This document shows, piece by piece, positions 23,457 to 32,437 of a stretch of 64,000 nucleotides of DNA. Under the pieces are notes generated by a model. The model made no database searches. It was not told the DNA's origin and saw nothing but the letters and a program-made list of their open reading frames with translations. Numbering within the stretch: position 1 is the first letter of the stretch; every line of letters begins with the position of its first letter. This DNA comes from JADFXI01 sp963784135 (GTDB lineage: Bacteria; Nitrospirota; Thermodesulfovibrionia; Thermodesulfovibrionales; Dissulfurispiraceae). Location: the NCBI GenBank assembly GCA_963784135.1, contig CAWAQG010000008.1, positions 62,001 to 126,000 on the forward strand, given 5' to 3'. The translations under genes were made by a program, and so were the position numbers.

Positions 23457-25075
23457 CAGGCGGAGTTGTCTCGGCTTTGGGCAAGGGGATTGCCGCCGCA
23501 TCGATCGGGGCGCTCCTTGAAGCAAAGGGGCTCAGGGTCACATTGCAGAAGCTTGATCCTTATATCAACATTGATCCCGGAACGCTCAGCCCCTTTGAGC
23601 ACGGAGAGGTCTATGTGACTGATGATGGCTGCGAGACAGACCTGGACCTGGGACATTATGAGCGGTTTACCCATGCCAGGACCTCAGTTGCCAACAACTG
23701 TACAACGGGAAAAATTTATAACAACGTGATAACAAAAGAAAGAAGAGGCGACTACCTCGGACACACGGTGCAGGTGGTGCCGCATATCACCGAAGAAATC
23801 AAGAATGCCATAAAGTCCGTGGCTACGCCGGAGTACGACGTTGTTATCGTTGAGATCGGCGGCACCGTGGGAGATATTGAAAGCCTTCCTTTTCTGGAAG
23901 CGATAAGGCAGTTCAGGTACGATGTCGGCAGGGAGAATGTTTTCTATGCCCACTTGACGCTCGTGCCGTATATTGCTGCCGCCGGAGAGTTAAAAAGCAA
24001 ACCGACACAGCACAGCGTCAGGGAGCTGAGAGCAATCGGTATTCAGCCCGATATACTCATATGCAGGGCTGACAGGGCCCTTTCAGCCGACGTGAAAAGG
24101 AAGATTGCCCTGCACAGCAATGTCGATGCCGATTCGGTCATCGCTGCCGTAGATGTTGAGACCGTCTATGAGGTGCCTATTTGCTTTCAGAACGAGGGAC
24201 TGGATAAGCTGCTCGATAAAAAACTCCTTATGAAGGACCTTGAGACTGACCTTTCGGTCTGGTCTGAAGTCGCGCGTAGAATAAAGCATCCCGAATTTGC
24301 GACTAATATTGCCATAGTCGGAAAGTATGTAGAGCTGAAGGACGCCTATAAAAGCCTTGCAGAAGCCTTGCAGCACGGCGGCATAGCTAACAATTCCCGG
24401 GTGACCCTTCTCTGGGCCGATTCTGAAGAGATTGAGGAAAGGGGCGCTGAAGACCTTCTTTCCGAAGTGGATGGAATCCTTGTCCCCGGAGGGTTCGGAT
24501 CAAGGGGCATCGAGGGCAAAATTGCAGCCATCAAATATGCGAGGGAGAAAAAAGTCCCCTATTTCGGTATCTGCCTTGGAATGCAAACGGCTGTTATTGA
24601 ATTCGGCCGGAACGTTTGCGGGCTTCAGGCAAACAGCACCGAATTCGACGCCTTTATAAAAGATCCGGTAATTTACCTTATGGGCAAGTGGTACAACCAC
24701 AGGACGGGCAAAGTCGAGGAGCGCTCCAAGGACTCTCAAATGGGCGGGACCATGAGACTGGGTGCTTACCCGTGCGTGCTTAAAGAGGGGACACATGCAT
24801 ACAAGGCTTACGGAGCGAAAGAGATATCGGAACGGCACCGGCACCGGTATGAATTCAACAATGACTATCGTGAATTTCTCTGCGGCAAGGGGCTCGAAAT
24901 AAGCGGTACCTCACCCGATGGGGAACTCGTCGAAATTGTTGAGCTGAAAGATCACCCCTGGTTTGTGGGCTGCCAGTTCCATCCTGAGTTCAAGTCAAAG
25001 CCAATTGAGCCTCATCCCTTGTTCAAAGGATTTATCGAGGCCGCACTCAAAGAGAAGCGCTCGCTTTTTGTTTAA
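23435..25075 (+). CDS. pyrG: CTP synthase
   Basis: Makes CTP from UTP, ATP and glutamine. 546 residues. N-terminal amidoligase domain: GGVVSALGKGIAAASIGALLEA at residues 9-30 (P-loop-like) and EIGGTVGDIESLPFLEAIRQ. C-terminal class I glutamine amidotransferase: GGFGSRGIEGKI, the nucleophile elbow FGICLGMQ, and the CQFHPEF histidine/glutamate pair. Overlaps kdsB; ftsH follows 42 bases later. Confidence 0.98.
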   Translation: MSKFIFVTGGVVSALGKGIAAASIGALLEAKGLRVTLQKLDPYINIDPGTLSPFEHGEVYVTDDGCETDLDLGHYERFTHARTSVANNCTTGKIYNNVITKERRGDYLGHTVQVVPHITEEIKNAIKSVATPEYDVVIVEIGGTVGDIESLPFLEAIRQFRYDVGRENVFYAHLTLVPYIAAAGELKSKPTQHSVRELRAIGIQPDILICRADRALSADVKRKIALHSNVDADSVIAAVDVETVYEVPICFQNEGLDKLLDKKLLMKDLETDLSVWSEVARRIKHPEFATNIAIVGKYVELKDAYKSLAEALQHGGIANNSRVTLLWADSEEIEERGAEDLLSEVDGILVPGGFGSRGIEGKIAAIKYAREKKVPYFGICLGMQTAVIEFGRNVCGLQANSTEFDAFIKDPVIYLMGKWYNHRTGKVEERSKDSQMGGTMRLGAYPCVLKEGTHAYKAYGAKEISERHRHRYEFNNDYREFLCGKGLEISGTSPDGELVEIVELKDHPWFVGCQFHPEFKSKPIEPHPLFKGFIEAALKEKRSLFV

Positions 25076-25117
25076 TTAAAAATAATAAAGATTATCACCG
25101 AGGAGCACCGGTTATCT

Positions 25118-27025
25118 ATGGCTGACAAGTCCCCCGATAAAGGCAGCATGGCTGATAAACTCAAAAGCCCCCAATGGAGGATGTTGTTAGTTCTGCTGCT
25201 TTTTATCGTCTTCATATACCTCTGGGGCCGGTTCCCAGGATCTGAGGAGCAGACACGATATCCTGTCAATTACAGCCAGTTTATGGAACAGCTCGATGCC
25301 GGGAACATACGGTCGGTAATGATTAACGGACTCCTCGTTACCGGGGAATTTGACAAGGAAATACCTGTTCAGGTCCCGGGAGAAAAGAAGAACCTCCAGG
25401 TCAAGCTTTTCCAGACTTCTCTGCCCTCTTTTCAGGGGTCCGAACTGCTCGCAAAGCTCCAGGAAAAGCATGTGGTCATAAACATCGCTCCCCAGGAAAA
25501 GACGTCGGTATGGGCGCAGGTACTTATCGGCTTTCTGCCGCTCGCGCTTATAATCGGTTTCTGGATAATGCTTATGAGGCGCACGCAGCAGTTTCAGGGG
25601 GGGCCAGGCGGTCTCTTCAGCTTTGGCGCGAGCAAGGCCAAATTATATGATGTTAACAGGCCGAGCATCACGTTTAAAGACGTGGCTGGAATGGACAATG
25701 TCAAGCAGGAACTGCAGGAAACCATAGAGTTCCTGAAAAATCCTGCGAAATACAAAAAACTTGGAGCTAAAATCCCGAAGGGGGTGCTATTGGCAGGCTA
25801 TCCGGGAACAGGAAAAACTCTGCTGGCGCGCGCAACCGCGGGCGAGGCCGGTGTCCCTTTTTACAGCATCAGCGCCTCCGAATTTATCGAAATGTTTGTG
25901 GGCGTTGGGGCCTCCCGCGTCAGGGACATGTTCAAAAAGGCGAGGGAGACACAGCCGAGCATTATTTTCATAGATGAGATCGACGCGGTAGGCCGCACAC
26001 GGGGCACCGGTTTTGGAGGAGGCCACGATGAGAGGGAGCAGACGCTTAATCAGCTTTTGAGCGAAATGGACGGGTTTCAGCCCCATGAGGAAGTAATTGT
26101 TATGGCTGCGACCAACCGGCCCGACGTCCTGGATCCGGCACTGCTCAGACCCGGCAGGTTTGACCGCCATATCCTGATTGACCGTCCGGGGTTAAAAGAG
26201 CGCAGGGGTATTCTCGATGTGCATGTGAGGGGGAAGATATTGGCCGGGGATGTTGACCTTGATACTATTGCGAAGGGCACGCCGGGTATGACCGGCGCAG
26301 ATTTGGAAAACCTTGCGAACGAGGCCGCGCTGATTGCGATAAGGAAGAACCATGACACTATAACCATGAGTGACTTTGAAGAGGCGAGGGACATTATCCT
26401 GATGGGCGCGGTGAGGGGCGAGACTATCAGCGACCTGGAAAAGCGCATTACAGCCTTCCATGAAGCCGGGCATGCGCTCGTTGCCAGATCACTTCCCTAC
26501 GCCGATCCTATTCACAAGGTCAGCATTATTCCGCGTGGAATGGCAATGGGGGTGACGCAGCTGCTGCCGGAGGAGGACAGGCACTATTATCCAAAAGCAT
26601 ACCTGATGAACAGGCTGAGCGTGGCGCTCGCCGGAATGGTCGCGGAGCGGATTGTTTTCAACGATACGAGCAGCGGTGCGCAGAGCGATCTGAAGGAAGC
26701 TACCTCGCTGGCGGAAAAAATGGTTGCGCAGTGGGGAATGAGCGATAAGGTCGGACCGGTATCTCTCGGAAGGGGAGAAGAGCATCCATTCTTGGGGAAG
26801 GAGCTTGCTCAGCCCAAACGTTACAGTGAGCATATGGCATGGCTTATGGATGAGGAGATACGGAAATTGATGGTCGATGCGGAAGCAAAAGCAGAAGAGA
26901 TTTTGAAGAATAACAGGCACGCCCTCGACCGGCTTGCAGATGCCCTTATACAAGAAGAGGTCCTCGACAAGAATGCCGTCGAACGTATAATAGAGGAATC
27001 AAAAGCGGAAGAGACGCCACAGTAA
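25118..27025 (+). CDS. ftsH: ATP-dependent zinc metalloprotease FtsH
   Basis: Membrane-anchored AAA+ protease degrading misfolded membrane proteins and regulatory targets such as LpxC. 635 residues: membrane helix at about 25-41, periplasmic domain, second helix near 130-150. The AAA domain has Walker A GYPGTGKT (226-233; most relatives have GPPGTGKT), Walker B IIFIDEID, and arginine finger region RPGRFDRHI. The zinc motif HEAGH is at 448-452. No cell-division gene is adjacent. A short GC hairpin with a T-rich tail follows. Confidence 0.97.
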   Translation: MADKSPDKGSMADKLKSPQWRMLLVLLLFIVFIYLWGRFPGSEEQTRYPVNYSQFMEQLDAGNIRSVMINGLLVTGEFDKEIPVQVPGEKKNLQVKLFQTSLPSFQGSELLAKLQEKHVVINIAPQEKTSVWAQVLIGFLPLALIIGFWIMLMRRTQQFQGGPGGLFSFGASKAKLYDVNRPSITFKDVAGMDNVKQELQETIEFLKNPAKYKKLGAKIPKGVLLAGYPGTGKTLLARATAGEAGVPFYSISASEFIEMFVGVGASRVRDMFKKARETQPSIIFIDEIDAVGRTRGTGFGGGHDEREQTLNQLLSEMDGFQPHEEVIVMAATNRPDVLDPALLRPGRFDRHILIDRPGLKERRGILDVHVRGKILAGDVDLDTIAKGTPGMTGADLENLANEAALIAIRKNHDTITMSDFEEARDIILMGAVRGETISDLEKRITAFHEAGHALVARSLPYADPIHKVSIIPRGMAMGVTQLLPEEDRHYYPKAYLMNRLSVALAGMVAERIVFNDTSSGAQSDLKEATSLAEKMVAQWGMSDKVGPVSLGRGEEHPFLGKELAQPKRYSEHMAWLMDEEIRKLMVDAEAKAEEILKNNRHALDRLADALIQEEVLDKNAVERIIEESKAEETPQ

Positions 27026-27041
27026 GTTATTTTTTCATTAA

Positions 27042-27063
27042 GGGCAGTGCCCGTTTCTTTTTC
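27042..27063 (+). terminator. Rho-independent terminator after ftsH
   Basis: GGGC-AGT-GCCC hairpin followed by GTTTCTTTTTC, 17 bases after the ftsH stop. The stem is only 4 bp, so it is a weak candidate. Confidence 0.45.
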
Positions 27064-27068
27064 TGCTT

Positions 27069-27983
27069 TCATGTATTCAATCCAAATCGTTTTCGCCATA
27101 TCACAACAAGAGGTCCCCAGTTAAACCTGTCCGCTTCTGAAAGGGCATTGAGGTAAGCTGCCTTTCCTTTCTCATCGGGCGCTAACTCAACCGGCGGCAA
27201 ATCAAGCCTGTAGAGCAGGGAGAAAAGGAGCATTCTCGCTACTCGTCCGTTAAAGTCGAGGAAAGGATGAATACTTAGGAACCTGCCTTCGGCGAAAGCG
27301 AGTGTTTCAATAAGAACATCGTTTATCTGCGGTCTCAATCCCGGCGACAACAGCCGAAACTCTACATCTTCGCAATATTGATGCATAAGTGATGGCACTT
27401 CGTAATAAGGCGGTGCGGTATGCTTTCCGACAATGACATTCCTGTCCCGATAGCTGCCGGCCCATGAAGGGAACAATTCTCCAAAAGCGTCTTTATGCAG
27501 GCTGCGTGCAAACTCAGGGGTGATTTTGAGATCGGAAGGCTCTCGCGTCAGAAGCGAGGCCATTACGCGCTCAACACCTTTTGCAAGGTGGGGCGCAAGT
27601 TCAGCGTATGAGTTGATACCGAGGGACGATTCTATGGACCGTGTTGTTGAGGAATATTTTTCAGGGTCTTCAGATACTCTTTCAGCATCTTCAGGCTTAC
27701 GGGCTCGTCTTCGAAGGCCATCGACGCATGTACCTGCTTTGGAATGCTTTCCAGATAGCGCTTTCTTTTTTCCTCCGGCGTGAGATTTGTCCGCCACTCT
27801 TCCACTATGCTTTTTCGCTTTTTCATCTGAATTCCTCTCTTGCTCTAAATCTACCATATCGTTGACAGGGGCAGCAACATCTTCTCCCAATAAACTCTTC
27901 TCAAAACGCTCCTTAGCCGTAGCCCATTCAGCTTCGGTCTCTGCTTTTAGTTGTTGAGCCTTCTCAATATATTTCTTCCTCAT
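27069..27983 (-). CDS. Fic family protein (AMPylase-type), N-terminal frame uncertain
   Basis: Fic domain enzyme, family known for transferring AMP (or other nucleotidyl groups) to hydroxyl side chains. The catalytic motif HPFLDFNGR is encoded at 27243-27269; the upstream SFIP-like flap is TAPPYYEVPSLMHQY. The open frame is 304 codons from ATG 27983 (AGAGG upstream). However residues about 53-110 look like out-of-frame translation (HSGRVADKSHAGGKKKALSGK), while the other frame over this stretch encodes a plausible domain with an inhibitory-like motif (27632-27826). One extra base in the T5 run at 27657-27661 (an A run on the coding strand) would join that domain to KYSSTTRSIESSLGI of the Fic part. 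So it may be a broken or slippage-expressed single gene, or a genuine overlapping antitoxin-toxin pair. Confidence 0.7.
   Translation of the reverse strand: MRKKYIEKAQQLKAETEAEWATAKERFEKSLLGEDVAAPVNDMVDLEQERNSDEKAKKHSGRVADKSHAGGKKKALSGKHSKAGTCVDGLRRRARKPEDAERVSEDPEKYSSTTRSIESSLGINSYAELAPHLAKGVERVMASLLTREPSDLKITPEFARSLHKDAFGELFPSWAGSYRDRNVIVGKHTAPPYYEVPSLMHQYCEDVEFRLLSPGLRPQINDVLIETLAFAEGRFLSIHPFLDFNGRVARMLLFSLLYRLDLPPVELAPDEKGKAAYLNALSEADRFNWGPLVVIWRKRFGLNT
27632..27826 (-). CDS. Small ORF with Fic-inhibitory-like motif (antitoxin or N-terminal domain)
   Basis: 64 codons, start ATG 27826 with GAGAGG seven bases upstream. Basic N-terminus MKKRKSIVEEWRTNL, then VHASMAFEDEPVSLKMLKEYL. SMAFED (residues 35-40) is close to the (S/T)xxxE(G/N) motif by which VbhA-type antitoxins or built-in helices block the Fic ATP site; the last position is D rather than G or N. 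It overlaps the Fic gene in a different frame and stops at the point where that frame becomes convincing. Confidence 0.5.
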   Translation of the reverse strand: MKKRKSIVEEWRTNLTPEEKRKRYLESIPKQVHASMAFEDEPVSLKMLKEYLKTLKNIPQQHGP

Positions 27984-28187
27984 TCCTCTACCTCATTTCT
28001 CGATTATGCGGACGAGGTGAAATAGCAATTCACCGCAAACGCCTTACAATATCAGCATTTTCTTTTATAAATCAACAGGTATTTGCAAATGTTTCTAACC
28101 TCTTTGTATCCAATGGTGCTTTGAGGCAATTTTTCGTCTGTGGAATGTTATATAATTTCAATATCATCATGTGAGGTACATCTTACG

Positions 28188-28770
28188 ATGGAAAAGAAAA
28201 AGATTGTCTTTATTGGCGATTCTCTTACAGAGTTTTTTGACTGGCAGAAGCGGTTCCCTTGTATGAGGTCTTCAATTTGGGGCTGCAGGGGAGACGGTCG
28301 AAGGGCTTCTTGGGCGAATGGACAGGATAGTCCGTGATATACGGAATGCAGGCCGGGGACCGGACATTATATTTCGTCATGACCGGCATTAACAATATGG
28401 CAATAGAAGACTACGAAATAATTCGGCAGTTACAGACAGGCAATCACCGCCATTGCCGCTGCTTTCGCCAAGTCAAAATTGGTGATACAGAGTATTTTGC
28501 CGGTAAGATCTCCCATGGGTCGACAACGCACGTATACGGCAACTCAATGAATCGCTGAAACAGATGGCGGAAGACTTCAGGGCGGAATACCTCGACCTGT
28601 ACAACATCTTCATTAACCCCGGATCCGGACCGAAAAAAGAGTACCTGCTTGACGACGGTGTCCATGTAAGCGAGGAAGGCTATGAGGTGTGGGCGGGAGC
28701 TGTTCAGAAGATTATTGGTTACTCTTGCAGCAGCACTTCCAGTAATCTGTCCAGTTCATCGAGGGAATAG
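28188..28770 (+). pseudogene. Decayed SGNH/GDSL-family hydrolase
   Basis: Starts ATG 28188 MEKKKIVFIGDSLTEFFDWQKRFP, with the GDS nucleophile block of SGNH esterases. After about 28259 the family sequence continues in other frames: VFNLGLQG, then VEGLLGRMDRIVRDI, then IIFVMTGINNMAIEDYE with the GxxN block, then KQMAEDFRAEYLDLYNIF and LDDGVHVSEEGYEVW, which carries the DGxH-type catalytic end. At least three frame changes are needed, too many for one sequencing slip. The 3' end runs into the convergent parB by about 50 bases. Confidence 0.8.
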
Positions 28771-29552
28771 TATTCTATCTCTATTTTCCCGCGTTTGTCT
28801 TTGTGATGGATTTTCACTTTTGTCCCTAACGACTGGGTGAGCCTGTTTTCGAGGTCTGCAACTTCAGGGAGTTTGTCCTCTTTCTTTTTTACTTTGGGCT
28901 GAGACGGCCCGGACAATTTTTTGCACAAGGCCTCGGTTGCCCGTACGCTCAATCCACCCTTAACAATTTCCCGCGCAGCTTCAACCTGTTTTTTGTCCCC
29001 GTCGATGGCGAGGATTGCCTTGGCATGGCCTAATGACAGGCTGTTGCTGTTAATGAAGGACTTTATCTCATCCGGCAGCTTGAGGATGCGCAGGTAATTG
29101 GCGATGGTCGCGCGATCTTTGCCCACGCGCCTCGAAAGGGCTTCCTGTGTAAGATTATAGTCTGTTGTAAGCCTGCTTAACGCCTCGGCTGTTTCCATGG
29201 GATTAAGGTCCTCACGCTGGATATTTTCTATGAGCGCTATTTCGAGAGAGTCCTGGGAAGAGACCTCTTTAATGAGCGCGGGAATCTTTTTCAGGCCTGC
29301 CACGTGCGCCGCCCGCCATCTCCGCTCTCCGGCAATTAACCTGAAGGTGCCGTCTCCCACCCTTGATACGATCACAGGCTGGAGTACCCCTTTTTCTTTT
29401 ATAGAAGCGGAAAGGTCTTTGAGTGCCTCGTTGTCGAATACCTTTCTCGGCTGCTGCTCATTACGCAGAATTTTCTCAATGTCAATTTTTATGACCTCTT
29501 CGCCCTTTTCAGGGAGCAGTGCCTCAAGCCCCTTGCCTAAAGCCGTTTTCAT
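28719..29552 (-). CDS. parB: Chromosome partitioning protein ParB
   Basis: CTP-dependent clamp that loads on parS sites near the origin and recruits SMC. 277 residues. Seen: the GERRWRAAHVAGLKKIPA arginine-patch region (GERRxRA), ALIENIQREDLNPMETA, and the helix-turn-helix QEALSRRVGKDRATIANYLRIL, then a C-terminal dimerisation tail ending LDELDRLLEVLLQE. Overlaps the 3' end of parA by 29 bases. No perfect parS site was found in this window. Confidence 0.97.
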   Translation of the reverse strand: MKTALGKGLEALLPEKGEEVIKIDIEKILRNEQQPRKVFDNEALKDLSASIKEKGVLQPVIVSRVGDGTFRLIAGERRWRAAHVAGLKKIPALIKEVSSQDSLEIALIENIQREDLNPMETAEALSRLTTDYNLTQEALSRRVGKDRATIANYLRILKLPDEIKSFINSNSLSLGHAKAILAIDGDKKQVEAAREIVKGGLSVRATEALCKKLSGPSQPKVKKKEDKLPEVADLENRLTQSLGTKVKIHHKDKRGKIEIEYYSLDELDRLLEVLLQE

Positions 29553-30303
29553 TCAACATCTCCTTTGCAAGTGATAGGTAGCTCTGGGCGCCTTTTGACC
29601 TGGCGTCATAGAGTATCGCCGGCCTGCCGTGGCTCGGCGCCTCGCTGAGCGTAACGTTCCGCGGTATCAGGGTTTTATATACCTTCTCGCTGAAGAATTT
29701 CCTGACCTCTTCAACTACCTGGTGTGAAAGGGTGTTTCTGGGGTCGAACATGGTAAGGAGTATCCCTTCGATATCAAGGGCCGGATTGAAGGACCCACGT
29801 ATAAGTTGGAGCGTTCTCGACAGCAGTCCGAGCCCTTCGAGGGAATAATATTCGCACTGTACCGGAATGAGCACGGAATCAGCTGCAACAAGGCCGTTAA
29901 GCGTCAGTATCCCGAGCGAGGGAGGACAGTCGATGAAGACATACCGGTAATTGTCTCTTATTTTTTCAATCTCGTTGGACAGGATCCTTTCACGTCCTTC
30001 CTTTTGAACCAGTTCCACTTCAGCGCCGAGAAGGTCTATAGTGGAAGGTACGATATACAGATGCGGCAGAGCGGTCTCGATGATGACCTCTTCAAGCACG
30101 GCCCTGCCCGCATAGACGTCGTAAAGGCTCTTCTGCACGGTGTCCCTGTTGATGCCGAGCCCGCTGGTCAGGTTGCCCTGCGGGTCAGTGTCAATGACGA
30201 GTATGTCCTTTTCAGCAAGGGCAAGAGAGGCTGACAAGTTTACTGTTGTCGTTGTTTTCCCGACCCCGCCTTTTTGATTGGCTACGACTATTATTTTTCC
30301 CAT
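29524..30303 (-). CDS. parA: Chromosome partitioning ATPase ParA (Soj)
   Basis: Deviant Walker ATPase working with ParB in origin segregation. 259 residues. The N-terminal KGGVGKTTTTVNLSASLA (residues 11-28) is the deviant Walker A; DTDPQGNLTSGLG and FIDCPPSLGILTLNGL are the switch and Walker B regions. Upstream of and overlapping parB. Position about 10 kb from the candidate oriC fits the usual arrangement. Confidence 0.97.
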   Translation of the reverse strand: MGKIIVVANQKGGVGKTTTTVNLSASLALAEKDILVIDTDPQGNLTSGLGINRDTVQKSLYDVYAGRAVLEEVIIETALPHLYIVPSTIDLLGAEVELVQKEGRERILSNEIEKIRDNYRYVFIDCPPSLGILTLNGLVAADSVLIPVQCEYYSLEGLGLLSRTLQLIRGSFNPALDIEGILLTMFDPRNTLSHQVVEEVRKFFSEKVYKTLIPRNVTLSEAPSHGRPAILYDARSKGAQSYLSLAKEMLNENGFRQGA

Positions 30304-30366
30304 AGATTAGTTATTCTATCATTTCCACGAAGGTTATTGCCTGCAATGCAGAGGGTCAGTTTGTAA

Positions 30367-32145
30367 CTACTGTGTATGTTTCATAAAATCCATCCATATG
30401 GGCAGCGCAGCCTGTGCCCCGGTCTCTTTCGGCCCTATAGGTTTGTGGTTGTCCCGTCCCACCCAGACGCCGACAACGAGACTGTCGTCGAACCCGATAA
30501 ACCATGCATCGGAGAAATTGTTTGTCGTGCCTGTCTTGCCGTATACCATTCTGTTAATCTCTTTTGCTCTTACGGCGGTACCCGTTTCGATGACCGCACG
30601 CAGCAGCTCTTTCATTTTATCGAGGGTATCCTGGGCAAGCACTTCTTCTGAGGAGGGGTGGACCTCCTCAACCGGCACGCCATCCCTGTTCAGTATTCTC
30701 TCATACGTCAGTGGCTCGGTCTTTCTGCCGGTAGCAAATACTCCATAGGCAGAGGTCAAATCCAGCAGTGTCACGTCAGAAGCGCCAAGGGCTATCGGCA
30801 AATAGGGCTGGAGGGTGCTTTTTATCCCGCAGCGTTTTGCCATGCCTATTATTTTAGCAATGCCTATATCATTGGCGAGGCGGACCGTGGCAGTATTTAA
30901 AGAAAGGGCGATCGCTGTTTTTAAGGGGACCAACCCGTGGTACTGATTATCGTAATTTCTGGGCGACCAGGTGGAGTTGGGGCCTGCTCCGGGATAGTCT
31001 ACCGGCTCGTCGAGGATTTCATCATCTGTGGACATGCCGCCTTCGAGCGCGGCGGCATAAACAAACGGTTTGAAAGCCGAACCGGGCTGCCGCAGGGCGA
31101 GCGTGGCCCGGTTGAACTGCGTCTCCCAGAAATCGGTGCCGCCCACCATTGCCTTTATGGAACCGTCCAGCGGATCTATTACCACTAATGCCGCCTGGAC
31201 TTCCGGCCGCACACGTTTTTCGATAAGGGCGATGCCGTTTCTGACAGCATCTTCAGCAGCTTGCTGCAACCCGTAGTCGATGGTGGAATATATCTTCAGC
31301 CCAGAAGTGTACAGTTTTTCGCCGTATCGCGCCTCGAGCTGCTGCCGCAGGTGTTCTATAAAGTAAGGGGCCTCGTATTTCCTGTTGTGAGGGGCAAGGG
31401 GCAGAGGCTCTTCGTTGGCAAGCCGGTATTCGTCCGTCGAGATGAAGCCGTTTTCGAGCATTTTTTTTAAAACGAGCTGTCTCCGCATAGAGGTCCTTTC
31501 AGAGTTCCTGAAGGGTGAATACGTTGCAGGCGCTCGCTGAAGTCCCGCAAGCATCGCAGCCTCGGCAATTGACAGTTCGCTGACCGTTTTGCCGAAATAG
31601 GTCTGGGCAGCGGCCTCTATCCCGTAGGCACGCGTCCCGAAATACGCCTTGTTCAGATACATGCCCAATATCTCGTCTTTGGTATAACGTTTTTCAATCT
31701 GCACGGATATGATCGCCTCTTTTATTTTCCGGGCAAGGTTCCTTTCCGGCTTGAGGAAGAGCATCTTCGTCAGTTGCTGGGTAATGGTGCTTCCGCCTTC
31801 GACAATGCTCTTCGCCATTATGTCCCTGTAGAGCGCCCGTAATATTCCTATAAAATCGACGCCGGAGTGGGAGTAAAACCGCTGGTCCTCAATGGCGATG
31901 AACGCTTTCTTTACAATGGCGGGGATTTTGTAGTGCGGGACAAAGTTTCTTCTTTCCAGATAGAATTCAGCCAGCTCGTGGCCGTCGGAAGAATAGACGA
32001 AAGAAGACTCCAGTGGAGTGTAGGTCTCGAGGGACCGGACTTCAGGGAGATCTGAACTGCTCCAGTAGACAAAGCCTCCGAATGCGCCGAGGCCTATTGC
32101 AAGAACAGAGATTACTATTAACCATTGCCACTTAAAAGACGACAT
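30367..32145 (-). CDS. Class A penicillin-binding protein (PBP1A type)
   Basis: Bifunctional cell-wall polymerase: glycosyltransferase plus DD-transpeptidase in the periplasm. 592 residues, short for the class (no large insert domain). One N-terminal membrane anchor (residues 7-28). GT51 motifs are EDQRFYSHSGVDF, GGSTITQQLTKMLFL and KEAIISVQIEKRYTKDEILGMYLN. Transpeptidase motifs are SAFK (in QPGSAFKPFVYA), SLN and KTGTT. Convergent neighbours are none; it follows parA in the same direction with a 63-base gap. Confidence 0.95.
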   Translation of the reverse strand: MSSFKWQWLIVISVLAIGLGAFGGFVYWSSSDLPEVRSLETYTPLESSFVYSSDGHELAEFYLERRNFVPHYKIPAIVKKAFIAIEDQRFYSHSGVDFIGILRALYRDIMAKSIVEGGSTITQQLTKMLFLKPERNLARKIKEAIISVQIEKRYTKDEILGMYLNKAYFGTRAYGIEAAAQTYFGKTVSELSIAEAAMLAGLQRAPATYSPFRNSERTSMRRQLVLKKMLENGFISTDEYRLANEEPLPLAPHNRKYEAPYFIEHLRQQLEARYGEKLYTSGLKIYSTIDYGLQQAAEDAVRNGIALIEKRVRPEVQAALVVIDPLDGSIKAMVGGTDFWETQFNRATLALRQPGSAFKPFVYAAALEGGMSTDDEILDEPVDYPGAGPNSTWSPRNYDNQYHGLVPLKTAIALSLNTATVRLANDIGIAKIIGMAKRCGIKSTLQPYLPIALGASDVTLLDLTSAYGVFATGRKTEPLTYERILNRDGVPVEEVHPSSEEVLAQDTLDKMKELLRAVIETGTAVRAKEINRMVYGKTGTTNNFSDAWFIGFDDSLVVGVWVGRDNHKPIGPKETGAQAALPIWMDFMKHTQ

Positions 32146-32259
32146 ACCTTGATGTATTATAACAGCAAGCCGGAAAAAACATCGATCCAGCTCAAGCCTT
32201 GATTCCCTGATAAGCGTGAAAGATTCTAAATTTTATTGACCTGCGCACTTAAATGTGTC

Positions 32260-32354
32260 CGTCATGCCCGCGGATTGTAAGCGGGCATCCATTTTTTTGT
32301 CATTACGGCTTGTCCGGAATCTGGATTCCCGCTCAAAACACTGCGGGAATGACG
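32260..32354. repeat. dRS3-like composite inverted repeat
   Basis: Three hairpin units: CGTCATGCCCGC with GCGGGCATCC, then GTCATTACGGCTTGTCCGGAAT, then GATTCCCGC with GCGGGAATGACG. Outer arms CGTCAT and ATGACG are inverted. Fills much of the 292-base gap between the PBP and the transposase; nothing else is seen there. Confidence 0.7.
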
Positions 32355-32437
32355 ACTTTAAAGCATTTCAGTGATCTTCAGACGCAGTTGTCCCTTGTAA
32401 CCAATGAAACGAAATTTTTTGGCAATGTCAGCTGAGG

